A DNA stretch of 15,090 bases from Nocardia farcinica (GTDB taxonomy: Bacteria > Actinomycetota > Actinomycetes > Mycobacteriales > Mycobacteriaceae), in contig NZ_LN868940.1 of assembly GCF_001182745.1 (NCBI RefSeq), positions 1 to 15,090 of the forward strand. Direction: 5' to 3'. The position numbers and the translations under genes are program-made. A model generated the notes under the pieces. That model was not told the DNA's origin and did no database searches. It saw only the letters and a list, made by a program, of their open reading frames with translations. Numbering within the stretch: the stretch's first letter is position 1; every line of letters starts with the position of its first letter. Positions 1 through 7,031 of the stretch are shown here, in pieces.

Positions 1-504
1 GGCTGCGGCGAGGGCATCCGCTTGGGCATCGTGTGCGTCATCCAATTGGATGCCGTAGTGGATGCATGTTGCGGACAGTTTCCGGGAGCCTGGCCGGTAC
101 CGGTCGACGTGTTTGTCGGCTATGTAGGCGTCGAAGATCGGCCCGCGGACCTCGAACCCCTGGTGGTGGGTGGCGAGGATGGTGAAGTCGAAGGACCCGT
201 TGTAGCAGGCGACGACTCGTCCTTCGGCCCAGCATGCGTACAGTTCGTCGACGATGTCGGCGATGACTTCCGGGTGTGGGCGCCCGTACTTTTCGGCGTA
301 CTCGGTGGTGTATCCGTGGATGTCGGTTGCGGCTTGCGGGATGGGGATTCCTGGGTTCGCGAGGAAGTTGCGGGCATGGACGTCGGGGCCGTCGATGCGT
401 AGCACGGAGGCGGTCACAACCCGGTCGGTCGTGACCGACACTCCTGTGCTTTCCACGTCGAAGGCCGCGAGCGGCATGCCCAACCACAGGGTGGGCATGG
501 TCAT
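1..504 (-). CDS. DnaQ-like 3'-5' exonuclease (DEDDh), 3' end cut by window edge
   Basis: The frame is open from an ATG at 504 to the left edge (168 residues, no stop), so the C-terminus is missing. Exo I is seen as FDVEST (D16, E18), Exo II as YNGSFDFTIL (D106) and Exo III as HDAQAD (H158, D163). These are the metal ligands and general base of DEDDh exonucleases such as the DNA polymerase III epsilon subunit and phage homologues, which remove nucleotides from DNA 3' ends. The start overlaps the stop of the upstream small gene in an ATGA junction; a second ATG two codons downstream (498) is also possible. It is the last gene visible in the leftward recombination operon, which suggests a role in phage DNA replication or recombination. 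The fold assignment is firm; the exact substrate is inference. Confidence 0.88.
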   Translation of the reverse strand, partial: MTMPTLWLGMPLAAFDVESTGVSVTTDRVVTASVLRIDGPDVHARNFLANPGIPIPQAATDIHGYTTEYAEKYGRPHPEVIADIVDELYACWAEGRVVACYNGSFDFTILATHHQGFEVRGPIFDAYIADKHVDRYRPGSRKLSATCIHYGIQLDDAHDAQADALAAA

Positions 505-703
505 GTCTGCCGCCCCAGCGCTTCCAGGATGGTTTGGCCGGGCAGGACGTAGACGGCGCGGAATCCGTCGCGTCGGTTGGCTTCTCGGAGGGCCGCGAGT
601 TCCTGGTCTCCGAAGTTCATGACTTCGTAGGCGTCGCCGCCTTCCCTTCATGTTCGCCGGCTTGGGGGAAGACGAGCCAGGCGCCGTCCATCGGGAGGGT
701 CAT
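501..703 (-). pseudogene. small conserved-looking phage protein with one frameshift (or two coupled micro-ORFs)
   Basis: An ATG at 703 overlaps the recT stop (ATGA) and reads 28 codons (MTLPMDGAWLVFPQAGEHEG...) to a TGA at 619-617. A second frame then reads GDAYEVMNFGDQELAALREA... to a TGA at 503-501, which overlaps the exonuclease start. The span is 203 nt, one short of a multiple of three. One added G in the GCGGCG stretch near 630 would join the halves into a single 67-residue protein of the short acidic type common in actinophages. The second frame also has an ATG overlapping the first frame's TGA, so two coupled micro-genes of 28 and 40 residues are formally possible. I favour one gene with a lost base. 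Function unknown. Confidence 0.6.
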
Positions 704-1626
704 CGCCTACTCCCCGTCTCGGGCGGGAACATGCCGCTGTCACCGGCGGGTGGCACGTCCTCGTAGTAGTCTGTCGGCGCGTCCTGCACTACATCGTCGT
801 CGACATGTTCGGCGTCGATCACCTCCGATTCGATGTGGATCGGACGGTCGATCGCATCGGGCGTGAGATCAACACGCACGGCTTCGTCGTGCTCGATGGC
901 GCGCGCGAACTCCGTGGACTTCGGCATCCACTTCGCCAGCTGCCGGACGCACGTCTTGTGCGCCATGCTCTCGAAGTTGTCCTTCCACGGCCCGTACTTG
1001 CCCTTGGACTTGGTGTGCTTCTCGCAGAACTCGACCATCTCGTCGTAGGTCATGACGAGGAACGCATGCCCGCCGGTGGTGAACTTCGCGATGGCGTAGA
1101 AGGCAATCGGCTCACCGCGGGGGCCCTTCATGACGGGCTTGTGGACGAGCGAGTCCGCGAGACCGTAGTCCACATCGAACGTGTCGTTCTCGTACACGGT
1201 GCGCGCGATCAACGACGCGATCTTGCCGGAGCGGTGCGCCAGGTCGACGAGACCTTGATAGCCGATCACCAACTGCGCGCGATTGGCGCCTTTGCGGCTA
1301 CGGCCGGAGGCGTCGGTCCATTCGAACTTGCTGTCCCAGAAGGGAAGCAGCCATGCGTGACCGAGCACGCCGGGTCGCAGTCCGAGCTGTGCGCAGCTCA
1401 TCAGTGATCCGAGAACCGTGGCGGGGTCACATTCGGCGAGCTTCGGGGTCTGCCGCAAGCAGGTGAGCGCGTCCCGCACGAGCTGCGCCGCTTCGGCGCC
1501 GCGGGGCATGGCCATCTTGAACTGCTGCTCCATGTCGCGGATCTGCTGCTGGAGCGATGGCGGCTTGTTGTCTGCCTGTTCGATGTGAGTGTTCTGTTCG
1601 ATGCGGTCGACGATGTTGCGGGCCAT
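700..1626 (-). CDS. recT: RecT-family single-strand annealing protein
   Basis: 308 residues, a normal RecT length. Residues about 28-255 carry the family core: LRQTPKLAECDPATVLGSL, then AQLGLRPGVLGHAWLLPF (about 79-96), QLVIGYQGLVDLAHRSGKI (about 118-136), and MAHKTCVRQLAKWMPKS (221-237). RecT coats single-stranded DNA and anneals complementary strands; it works with a partner exonuclease that makes the 3' overhangs. The C-terminal 50 residues are acidic and low in complexity (DAEHVDDDVVQDAPTDYYED), as in many phage annealing proteins. The start ATG shares one base with the exonuclease stop (TGATG), and the stop overlaps the next ATG, so the operon is probably translationally coupled. The assignment is firm. 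Confidence 0.95.
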   Translation of the reverse strand: MARNIVDRIEQNTHIEQADNKPPSLQQQIRDMEQQFKMAMPRGAEAAQLVRDALTCLRQTPKLAECDPATVLGSLMSCAQLGLRPGVLGHAWLLPFWDSKFEWTDASGRSRKGANRAQLVIGYQGLVDLAHRSGKIASLIARTVYENDTFDVDYGLADSLVHKPVMKGPRGEPIAFYAIAKFTTGGHAFLVMTYDEMVEFCEKHTKSKGKYGPWKDNFESMAHKTCVRQLAKWMPKSTEFARAIEHDEAVRVDLTPDAIDRPIHIESEVIDAEHVDDDVVQDAPTDYYEDVPPAGDSGMFPPETGSRR

Positions 1627-2615
1627 CAGGCCACCTCTTTCAGGTCAAGGGTTTTGGACTGGTACTTGCGGTAGACACCGGGGTGGTCGTTCCGTAGCGC
1701 GGAAGCGTCGAACGCCTGTCGGGTCAAGTACTCGGCGTACAATTCCGGCTCGGCGTCCCGGAACTTCGCCTCACAGAAGCGGCCGTTCTTCAGCGCGACC
1801 CACGGCTCATCCCCGACCAGGAGGCGATCGTGGCCGTCCATCAGCGCGAGGATCTGGTTGCCAGCGGCCTTCTTCCGCTTCGCTGCAGTGCTCTCAGCTT
1901 CCTTGGCTGCCAAGTACTCGGCGTGAAGGCGGCTGATCTGTTGACGGGTTACGTGTAGGTCTCCGCCGACGTACGGGTGCATCCGGTCGACGGCCGCGCG
2001 GTCAGCGGATGTGCCCCTGATCGGCGGTTCCACATCAGCGACGACGTGATCGCGCCAGAACCGGTCGCAGGCGTCGACGCACAGTTCGATCAACCGGTCG
2101 TTCCGCTCGATCCGAACGATTTCCAGTCGGTTCCCGCCGATCAATCCGGCGGCATAGGCGTGGCGTGCGCCAGTCACGTACATGCCGTGGTGCAACTGGA
2201 CCTCGGCATGGTCGGGGATCTGCCCATCCCACAGCGACTGCATGAACCAGGCGGTGTTTTTGCATTCGAGCAGTCCGCCGTCGGAAAATAGACCGTCCGG
2301 CGAGTAGAGCATGTGTGGTCGTTCGATCGAAGCGAGCGTGCCGGGTGTTTCGACGGTGAGGCCGAGACGTTCACAGGCGACTTCCCGGATGACCGGTTCG
2401 AGTTTGCGGCCCCAGAACATGGCCTCGGTGTCGATGCCGGAGTCCGCTGGGGCGCGGCGGGTCTTGCGGAGCCAGATCGTGTATGGGGAGTCCCAGTCGA
2501 CGAGCCCGAGCAGACCAGACACTTCGGAGGAGCCGATGCCGGCGAGACGGGCTTCGAGCCATTCAGGGCTGCCGTGCTCGGTGCGCGGGAGTTCGCGAAA
2601 GAGAGCGGGGTTCAT
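1626..2615 (-). CDS. YqaJ/lambda-type 5'-3' exonuclease, RecT partner
   Basis: 329 residues from the ATG at 2615. This start overlaps the TGA of the small membrane protein upstream and follows a GGATCGGG stretch. A GTG at 2672 would add 19 Pro/Arg-rich residues inside that upstream gene and is less likely. The PD-(D/E)XK viral recombinase fold is shown by GIGSSEVS (27-34), the glutamate in GRKLEPVI (E73), SPDG (D107), LLECKN (E117, K119) and VQLHHGMYV (Q140). The family degrades the 5' strand of double-stranded DNA ends and hands 3' tails to RecT. The C-terminal third contains a Lys/Ala-rich probable coiled segment (EYLAAKEAESTAAKRKKAAG). Immediately followed by recT, the classical two-gene recombination module. 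Confidence 0.93.
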   Translation of the reverse strand: MNPALFRELPRTEHGSPEWLEARLAGIGSSEVSGLLGLVDWDSPYTIWLRKTRRAPADSGIDTEAMFWGRKLEPVIREVACERLGLTVETPGTLASIERPHMLYSPDGLFSDGGLLECKNTAWFMQSLWDGQIPDHAEVQLHHGMYVTGARHAYAAGLIGGNRLEIVRIERNDRLIELCVDACDRFWRDHVVADVEPPIRGTSADRAAVDRMHPYVGGDLHVTRQQISRLHAEYLAAKEAESTAAKRKKAAGNQILALMDGHDRLLVGDEPWVALKNGRFCEAKFRDAEPELYAEYLTRQAFDASALRNDHPGVYRKYQSKTLDLKEVA

Positions 2616-2776
2616 GCGAGCCCGATCCAGGGGGTGTTGGTCCAGTCGAGGGCGAGGAGGATGAGTGTCCACAGCGCGGTCAGGCCGAGGATGCAGGCGG
2701 TGATCTTCGCGTGGTCGGTGATGCGGCGGAGTGCGCTCGCCTGTGGGGGTCGGGGGTTATGATTTGGTGTGGGCAT
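2612..2776 (-). CDS. 54-residue single-pass membrane protein leading the recombination operon
   Basis: A short open frame starts at an ATG at 2776, seven bases after an AAGGA ribosome site (GAAAGGACGTGGCATG), and ends at a TGA (2614-2612) overlapping the exonuclease ATG. It encodes MPTPNHNPRPPQASALRRIT followed by a helix of about 18 hydrophobic residues (ITACILGLTALWTLILLALD, about 25-44) and a short tail (WTNTPWIGLA). The basic N-terminal side predicts N-in topology. It is the first gene after the leftward promoter. Function is unknown; small membrane proteins in phage early operons include superinfection-exclusion factors, but nothing here proves that. Support is the ribosome site, the exact stop/start overlap and the coherent membrane segment. 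Confidence 0.72.
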   Translation of the reverse strand: MPTPNHNPRPPQASALRRITDHAKITACILGLTALWTLILLALDWTNTPWIGLA

Positions 2777-3119
2777 GCCACGTCCTTTCGGTGAGTTGAG
2801 GCGTGGTGTGTCGGCCCGTCCTCATGCCAGTGGGGGCGGGCTTTCTCGTCGAGGGAGCATCCACGAGGTGCGCGTTGTTGAATGCAAACTTGAGTTTAGT
2901 GTCTACACTCGGAAATGACAAGTCTGGTGAGTGCTAGTCATGCAAACGGGCACACAATGCATCACACGCGGCCTATCAGCGGTTATGCTGAAACCGACTG
3001 TGTGAAGCACTACACTGTCTAATCTGGAGTGTTTCGTTTTCGGCATCAACTCGATACCATCGAGAGGACCAAGGACCCTACCGGCAAGTAGGAGCCCCAC
3101 GAGACCGAAAGGCCCCATC
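2777..3119. promoter_or_regulatory. divergent control region between recombination operon and repressor
   Basis: There is no gene on either strand in these 343 bases. The region is visibly more AT-rich than its surroundings. It carries the leftward promoter (listed separately) and several AGTGT/ACACT half-sites: AGTGTCTACACT at 2898-2909, ACACT at 3012-3016 and AGTGT at 3028-3032. A rightward promoter is possible at CTGAAA, 17 bases, TACACT (-10 at 3011-3016), or one register downstream at TAATCT (3020-3025). Half-sites overlapping both proposed promoters are what a phage repressor operator region would look like. The half-sites are seen; repressor binding is inferred. Confidence 0.5.
2893..2921 (-). 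promoter_or_regulatory. leftward early promoter with embedded 12-bp palindrome
   Basis: Reading leftward: TTGTCA (-35, 2921-2916), a 17-base spacer, then TAAACT (-10, 2898-2893). The spacer contains AGTGTAGACACT (2909-2898), two 5-bp inverted arms around two central bases, lying between the two promoter hexamers. This would drive the membrane protein, exonuclease, recT and downstream genes with a leader of roughly 110 nt. Position and symmetry suggest repression by the product of the divergent gene at 3120. Confidence 0.6.
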
Positions 3120-3545
3120 GTGACCAGACAGGCCGACACCAGGAGCACCCCCGTGGACACGCCCTGGTGGAGATACGTCGAAATGCTGATGAACACCCAC
3201 GGCATCACTTCCTTCGCCGAATTCGCCCGGCGGATCGACGTCGCGGCCTCCACCCCGTCCGTGTGGCGCCGATCCAGCGATGCCAAACCCAACTACGACA
3301 CAGTCAAACGCGTAGCCAATGAGTTCAACCGGCCCCTCTCCGAGGTCATGATCAACGCTGGACTCGCTACCCCCCAAGAGCTGGGCCAATCCCCCGAGAA
3401 ACCGGAGCTGACCCTCAGCAACGAACAGCTGTACGAGATACTCGGGCAACGTCTTGGTGTCACCCCCACGCCCGCGCCGGCCAAGCGTGACAGTGGAGAG
3501 CAGAACACGAAAGCGCGACGTCAAGCGAAAACCCGCAGCAAGTAA
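3120..3545 (+). CDS. putative phage immunity repressor (XRE-type HTH with basic tail)
   Basis: 141 residues from a GTG at 3120, preceded by a GAAAGG ribosome site at a usable distance; an in-frame GTG at 3153 is an alternative. Residues about 31-82 (SFAEFARRIDVAASTPSVWR ... TVKRVANEFNRPLSEVMINAG) form a Cro/C1-type helix-turn-helix. The remainder is a short linker, a probable helix (TLSNEQLYEILGQRL) and a strongly basic tail (KARRQAKTRSK). There is no recognisable LexA-type peptidase domain, so RecA-driven self-cleavage is not supported. Transcribed divergently from the recombination operon across a region with repeated AGTGT/ACACT sites, the usual place of an immunity repressor. Domain call firm, phage-repressor role inferred. 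Confidence 0.75.
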   Translation: MTRQADTRSTPVDTPWWRYVEMLMNTHGITSFAEFARRIDVAASTPSVWRRSSDAKPNYDTVKRVANEFNRPLSEVMINAGLATPQELGQSPEKPELTLSNEQLYEILGQRLGVTPTPAPAKRDSGEQNTKARRQAKTRSK

Positions 3546-3561
3546 CCCCCCAAGACACAAA

Positions 3562-3595
3562 AAGTGGCGGGCACCCGTAAGGGTGCCCGCCACTT
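3562..3595. terminator. bidirectional intrinsic terminator between convergent genes
   Basis: A perfect 15-bp stem (3562-3576 with 3581-3595) closes a GTAA loop. On the minus strand the stem is followed by TTTTTGTG, a proper U-tract, so it should stop the gene at 3608-3940. On the plus strand the tail (GCGGTTTC) is weaker, but the position 17 bases after the repressor stop suggests use in both directions. Confidence 0.85.
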
Positions 3596-3607
3596 GCGGT
3601 TTCAGTG

Positions 3608-3940
3608 CTATGCCGCGGAGTCGAAGCGGGTTACCGGCGGGAAGATCGGGCACAACACCGGCACCGTCACGATCGATTCCCACACCGGCCCGTACTCCCC
3701 CTCCGGGCAGGTCGCCCACTCGCCGGTCTTCGACGGGGGCCGCATCCACGCATCAATTGCCCGTGCCTCCAATGTCGCCAGGTCTTCGCTGGTGACGTGG
3801 CTGCCTCCACACGGCCACACGTCGATGATCGCGGTGCGGCAGGAGACGGTGATTCGGCCGATGCGCTTCCATAGCTGGCCGCAGCTGTCGGGGACAAAGT
3901 TGACGGCACCGACCGGGTCACGCATCACAAGGATGCCCAA
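3608..3940 (-). CDS. conserved-looking hypothetical protein
   Basis: 110 residues from a TTG at 3940; an ATG at 3925 is an alternative. The frame stays open upstream for about 40 codons (with a plausible segment DPARILPSLIELGILVMRD) but I found no ATG or GTG there before a TAG near 4058-4060. The true start is uncertain, or the 5' end has been damaged. The protein contains four cysteines, a segment RITVSCRTAIIDVWPCGGSH, and a predicted helix SEDLATLEARAIDAWM, then a proline-rich end. Codon third positions are G/C-rich as in neighbouring genes. It ends against a terminator whose U-tract fits this strand. No family recognised. Confidence 0.6.
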   Translation of the reverse strand: MGILVMRDPVGAVNFVPDSCGQLWKRIGRITVSCRTAIIDVWPCGGSHVTSEDLATLEARAIDAWMRPPSKTGEWATCPEGEYGPVWESIVTVPVLCPIFPPVTRFDSAA

Positions 3941-4413
3941 CTCGATGAGTGACGGGAGGATCCTTGCTGGGTCTGGTGGGGCTGATCGAGCATCGGTGAC
4001 CGGTCCTGGGGTTGGGCCTGCCGTTGTACTCGACAGGCGACTGTTGCGTGGGGGTTGCTACTGGCGAGTTTCAACGCCCCGAACGCGATGGATTGCGGTC
4101 GGGTTGATCAGCTGCGCAGGTAGCGAGGGGGCGCGAACCCTGGGCTGAGGGTTCGCTGGGGTGGGGTCATGGGCTGGCCCCAATGTGGTTGTGTTGCCCG
4201 CGGTCTCGGCTCGCCTATGAGGTCCTGCGCATTGCTGGTCCTCCCCCGACGGTGGGTCGAGAGACGCGGTAAATTGGGTGGAAACTGGTCCTTATTATTG
4301 CGGACATCGATGACTCTAGTACCCACCAGCGGGTACCGCAAGCAAATGTCGCCATCAGTTTGCAGGCGATTGGAGTACCCCGCCAACGCAGTACATTCGC
4401 GTTAGGGTGAGAT
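3941..4413. other. non-coding stretch before the XRE gene
   Basis: I see no convincing gene here; the short open frames have atypical composition and no ribosome sites. The part next to 3940 may hold a damaged 5' end of the minus-strand gene. A perfect 9-bp inverted repeat (4133-4141 with 4148-4156, loop GGGCTG) lacks a U-tract. The last 100 bases hold the promoter region of the gene at 4414. Confidence 0.5.
4318..4397 (+). promoter_or_regulatory. promoter and possible operator for the XRE gene at 4414
   Basis: TTGGAG (4370-4375), 16 bases, TACATT (4392-4397) makes a reasonable promoter, with a start near 4404 and a very short leader before the GTG at 4414. Upstream, GTACCC (4319-4324) and GGGTAC (4331-4336) form an inverted repeat. 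AGTACCC recurs at 4374-4380 beside the -35 element, and AGTAC again at 4390-4394. These repeats could be autoregulatory operator sites. The repeats are seen; their role is inferred. Confidence 0.45.
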
Positions 4414-4701
4414 GTGGAACTGCGAAGCCGAGACCTCAACCGAGCAGTCGGACGCGTGATCACCGAGAGACGCGAAGCCGCCGGCCTGACCCAACGCGAG
4501 GTTTGGACGGCGGCGGGGATGCCGAAGAACTCCTATGTGCGCCTCGAATGGAACGAGAGCGAGTGGAGGATCAACGCCCTCGACAGAGTTTGTCAGGTAC
4601 TCGGTGTCTCCATTGTGGACGTCCTGCGCGAAGCGATCGACCTGGCGGACAGAGACAACCCCGGCGGCGGGCCGTGGCTCGCGGCGTTGGGGGGAGAGTA
4701 G
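4414..4701 (+). CDS. XRE-family helix-turn-helix regulator
   Basis: 95 residues from a GTG at 4414, after an AGGGTGAG ribosome-like stretch. Residues about 9-70 (LNRAVGRVITERREAAGLTQ ... NALDRVCQVLGVSIVDVLREA) make a complete HTH_3 domain with the recognition region around GMPKNSYVRLEWNESEW. The remaining tail is short and Gly/Pro-rich, with no sensor domain. The gene lies 55 bases upstream of a seven-helix membrane protein on the same strand. In actinobacteria an XRE protein next to a MAB_1171c-type membrane protein is a recurring pair, which I infer here. Likely autoregulated through the AGTACCC repeats upstream. The DNA-binding call is firm; the target is unknown. Confidence 0.85.
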   Translation: MELRSRDLNRAVGRVITERREAAGLTQREVWTAAGMPKNSYVRLEWNESEWRINALDRVCQVLGVSIVDVLREAIDLADRDNPGGGPWLAALGGE

Positions 4702-4756
4702 CCCGTTTTTAGCCAACTGTCCGTTATCTGTCTGAGGGCAGGCATACCCTGCGGTT

Positions 4757-5428
4757 GTGTGGTTCTCGGTCGTCTTGCTCGCAGTGACAGCATTCGCGCG
4801 GCTGAGCATCTGGCGACCGCCACCACACCGCCGCCCACCCAATCTCGGGGCGTCGCGGTCGCTGACGATCGCCACGTTCCTACTCGCGGCCGGGTTCGCA
4901 GCCCAAGCGCACCCGTTCGACACCTGGATCGACACCACCCTCGGTAACCCGGTCGGCGCCGACCACGTCAGCGACCTGGCGCACACGCTCACCATCATGG
5001 CCGCGTGCGGGCTGCTGGGCCTGATTCCGTTGCGGGATCCGCGGCGGGAGCAGTGGAGGAGTCCGTGGGGAGTGTTGGTGGTCGTGTTGATGGCGGTGGC
5101 GGTGGTGGCGTCGCGGTTGGGGGCTGTGGCTATCACGGCGAACGAGTCGTATCAGAACTCGCTGGCGGTGGTGGTGGTTGCGTCGTGTGTGTTGATCGTG
5201 GTGTCGACGGTGCGGCGGCTGCGGGGTGCGCGGCTGTTGGCGGCGATGACGTTCGCGGCGTTGGCGGCATTGGGGTCGGCTGGGTTGACGGTGTACACGT
5301 TGATCGCGGCACCGACGTTCATGCAGGACCACTACGACCAGATGTTGACGGTGACGTCTGTTCCGGTGGCGGTGGGGGTGTCGGCAGCGGGCTTGTACGG
5401 GCTGTGGCTGGGATGGCGTCGGTCGTGA
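4757..5428 (+). CDS. seven-helix membrane protein, MAB_1171c-like membrane half
   Basis: 223 residues from a GTG at 4757. Hydrophobic segments lie at about 2-19, 34-52, 71-92, 104-124, 135-152, 160-184 and 199-220. Short Arg/Pro-rich loops follow helices 1 and 3 (RPPPHRRPP, RDPRREQWRSPW). The segment GNPVGADHVSDLAHTLTIMA resembles, from memory, the conserved NxxDLxKH-type region of MAB_1171c-family putative transporters, which pair with XRE regulators. Those proteins are usually near 400 residues with a soluble C-terminal domain. Here the frame stops right after the last helix, so it is a natural short version or a truncated copy. The strong codon-bias change inside the gene (C-rich before about 5040, G-rich after) is unusual. 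Membrane topology is firm, family tentative. Confidence 0.72.
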   Translation: MWFSVVLLAVTAFARLSIWRPPPHRRPPNLGASRSLTIATFLLAAGFAAQAHPFDTWIDTTLGNPVGADHVSDLAHTLTIMAACGLLGLIPLRDPRREQWRSPWGVLVVVLMAVAVVASRLGAVAITANESYQNSLAVVVVASCVLIVVSTVRRLRGARLLAAMTFAALAALGSAGLTVYTLIAAPTFMQDHYDQMLTVTSVPVAVGVSAAGLYGLWLGWRRS

Positions 5429-5457
5429 AACGGGGCTCGCGGGGCGTCTCACGACCG
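5420..5457 (+). terminator. possible hairpin terminator at the membrane-protein stop
   Basis: CGGTCGTGA (5420-5428, containing the stop codon) pairs perfectly with TCACGACCG (5449-5457) around a 20-base GC-rich loop. No T-run follows, so it is at best a weak or Rho-type site. Confidence 0.35.
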
Positions 5458-5689
5458 GGCCATGAGTGGCATACAGGCAGGGGGAAAGCGGGGGGTTTCT
5501 CTCCAACTTTGAGTGTCACTTTGGGAGAAAAACGGCGGGGGGACGCGGGGGCACGCGGGGGGTTGCGGGCGCTTCAAGCTTGGACAAAAGCGCTGGTCAG
5601 AGACCTAGAGAACGAAGTTCTGTCGAGGTCGCGGCACCTTGTCGTCGAGACTTCGCCATCTCTGCACAGTTCAGACCTTACTTCGCAGC
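5429..5689. other. gap between convergent membrane protein and integrase; candidate attachment region
   Basis: No gene is supported. The first half is extremely G-rich; the second half is ordinary. An imperfect inverted repeat (TCTCTCCAA near 5500 against TTTGGGAGA near 5519) lies in the middle, and TCCAACTTTG occurs at about 5501 and again inside the integrase 3' end near 5729. A gap beside an integrase is a usual place for a phage attachment site, but no core duplication can be identified from one end of the element. Confidence 0.3.
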
Positions 5690-7006
5690 TCACGAGCAAC
5701 TCCAAGCGAACGGATCAACACCCGATTCCAACTTTGCTCCAAGATTGGCCGGACACAAGCTCTCCAACTCCTTCGAGAAGTCCACCGCCGGGTGCGTGTA
5801 CCCCTGGTCATCAACATAGTGCCGCATCGCCACCGTTACCCCCTCGGCATGCCCCAACTGAGCACTCGCATTCCGCGGATCCCCCGTCACCCCCGCCACA
5901 TGCGTGGCCGCCGTATCCCGCAGATTCCCGAACTGCAACCACTCCAACTCCGAACCACGCCGAGCCCTCAACAACGCGCTATCAGCAGTGCTCAACCGCA
6001 CTACCTGCCCCAGCATGCTCACAAAGATGTGCGCATCGGCCTCAACCTCGCCCGCCATCCGCCACCACGCCCGCACCACCATCGTCAACCAGCCCGGCAA
6101 CACCAGATAGAAGTCGTTCGACACCTTCGACTTCTTCGCCGACTTCCGGTACGGCTGACGCACGTACGCACCCTTACGCGCAACCATCGTGCCGCACACA
6201 TGCAAGGTGATGTTCGGCAGAGATTCATCCTCCAAGCCGCGCAAATCACACCAGCGAACCGCCAGCGCCTCCCCGGGCCGCAAGCCCGTCCCCAAGATCA
6301 GAAGCACCATCGGCAGCAGATAACGCGCCCGCTTCTGACCCTCGCCGATCACCGGGCACAGCAACTCACGCTCCTCCACTGTCAACGCCCGCTGACCACC
6401 CCCACCCTGAACCGGCCGCGGCACCGGCAGCATCGGGCTGTAGTCGAACAGGTCACTGCTCAACGTGAGGAACTTGAACACTCCCGACAGGACCGTCCAA
6501 TGATGCCCAGCCACCCCGGGAGAGGTCTCAGCCAGACTCTCCAGATAGTCGGCCAGGAACGACGGCTTCCCCACCTCCCCTATCGACAAATCCCCCAGCG
6601 TCTTCATCAGCTTCAACGCGTCCGGCTTCGCCAGCGGGCCGTCACCGACATAGATCGCGCGATGGAAGGTCAACAGGGACTGTTCAGTGATCTGCCCCGC
6701 CTCGGCCTTCTTCTGCTGCCGCGCATAGTAGGCGTCGAACGCCTTCGCCATCTTGTCCGTGGCCTTGAACGCCTCCTTGCCGGTGGCGCGAGTGGTCGAG
6801 CTACCCTTGCGGCGGTTACGTTCGAAGTTCTGATGCCAGTCGGCCAGGCACTCCCTCTTGGTGCGCCCCGACCCACTGGTGCGGACGTAGGCGCCATTGA
6901 ATGCCCGGTGGCGGACCCGGTCCAACCGCCAGACCCCATCCACTTTCACAGGGTTCAGTTTGTGCGGGGGCGGGAGCGCGCCGGGCTCCATCGCTACTTG
7001 CGCCAT
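5690..7006 (-). CDS. int: tyrosine recombinase / phage-type integrase
   Basis: 438 residues from an ATG at 7006 with a GAGGA ribosome site nine bases upstream. N-terminal residues about 20-75 look like an arm-binding domain; about 80-185 a SAM-like core-binding domain (KMAKAFDAYYARQQKKAEAG onward); the catalytic domain runs from about 205 to 415. Visible active-site residues are R243 (GTGLRPGEALAVRW), a beta-hairpin lysine probably K294 (KKSKVSND), R363 (NLRDTAATHVAG), H386 (LGHAEG) and nucleophile Y397 (AMRHYV). The position usually held by histidine two before the second arginine is Asn361 (GNLRD), a tolerated variation in some families. The excisionase gene lies 25 bases upstream on the same strand, so both are probably one transcript. 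The length and all other motifs indicate an intact enzyme. Confidence 0.94.
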   Translation of the reverse strand: MAQVAMEPGALPPPHKLNPVKVDGVWRLDRVRHRAFNGAYVRTSGSGRTKRECLADWHQNFERNRRKGSSTTRATGKEAFKATDKMAKAFDAYYARQQKKAEAGQITEQSLLTFHRAIYVGDGPLAKPDALKLMKTLGDLSIGEVGKPSFLADYLESLAETSPGVAGHHWTVLSGVFKFLTLSSDLFDYSPMLPVPRPVQGGGGQRALTVEERELLCPVIGEGQKRARYLLPMVLLILGTGLRPGEALAVRWCDLRGLEDESLPNITLHVCGTMVARKGAYVRQPYRKSAKKSKVSNDFYLVLPGWLTMVVRAWWRMAGEVEADAHIFVSMLGQVVRLSTADSALLRARRGSELEWLQFGNLRDTAATHVAGVTGDPRNASAQLGHAEGVTVAMRHYVDDQGYTHPAVDFSKELESLCPANLGAKLESGVDPFAWSCS

Positions 7007-7031
7007 GTGTCGTCCTCGATGTCCCGAAAGC

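Noticed and set aside
2616..2672. GTG start at 2672 for the exonuclease
   Set aside because: The added residues lie inside the small membrane protein gene and do not resemble the family; the ATG at 2615 overlaps the previous stop exactly.
3564..4148. Plus-strand 194-residue frame after the repressor
   Set aside because: It starts inside the terminator hairpin and runs antisense to the minus-strand gene at 3608-3940.
4133..4156. 9-bp perfect hairpin as a terminator
   Set aside because: No T-run on either side and no gene ending next to it.
4108..4405. Short frames on both strands before the XRE gene
   Set aside because: No ribosome sites, atypical composition, no recognisable domain.
5005..6210. 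Plus-strand 401-residue Gly-rich then Pro/Ser-rich frame
   Set aside because: It overlaps the membrane protein out of frame and then runs antisense to the integrase; composition is artefactual.
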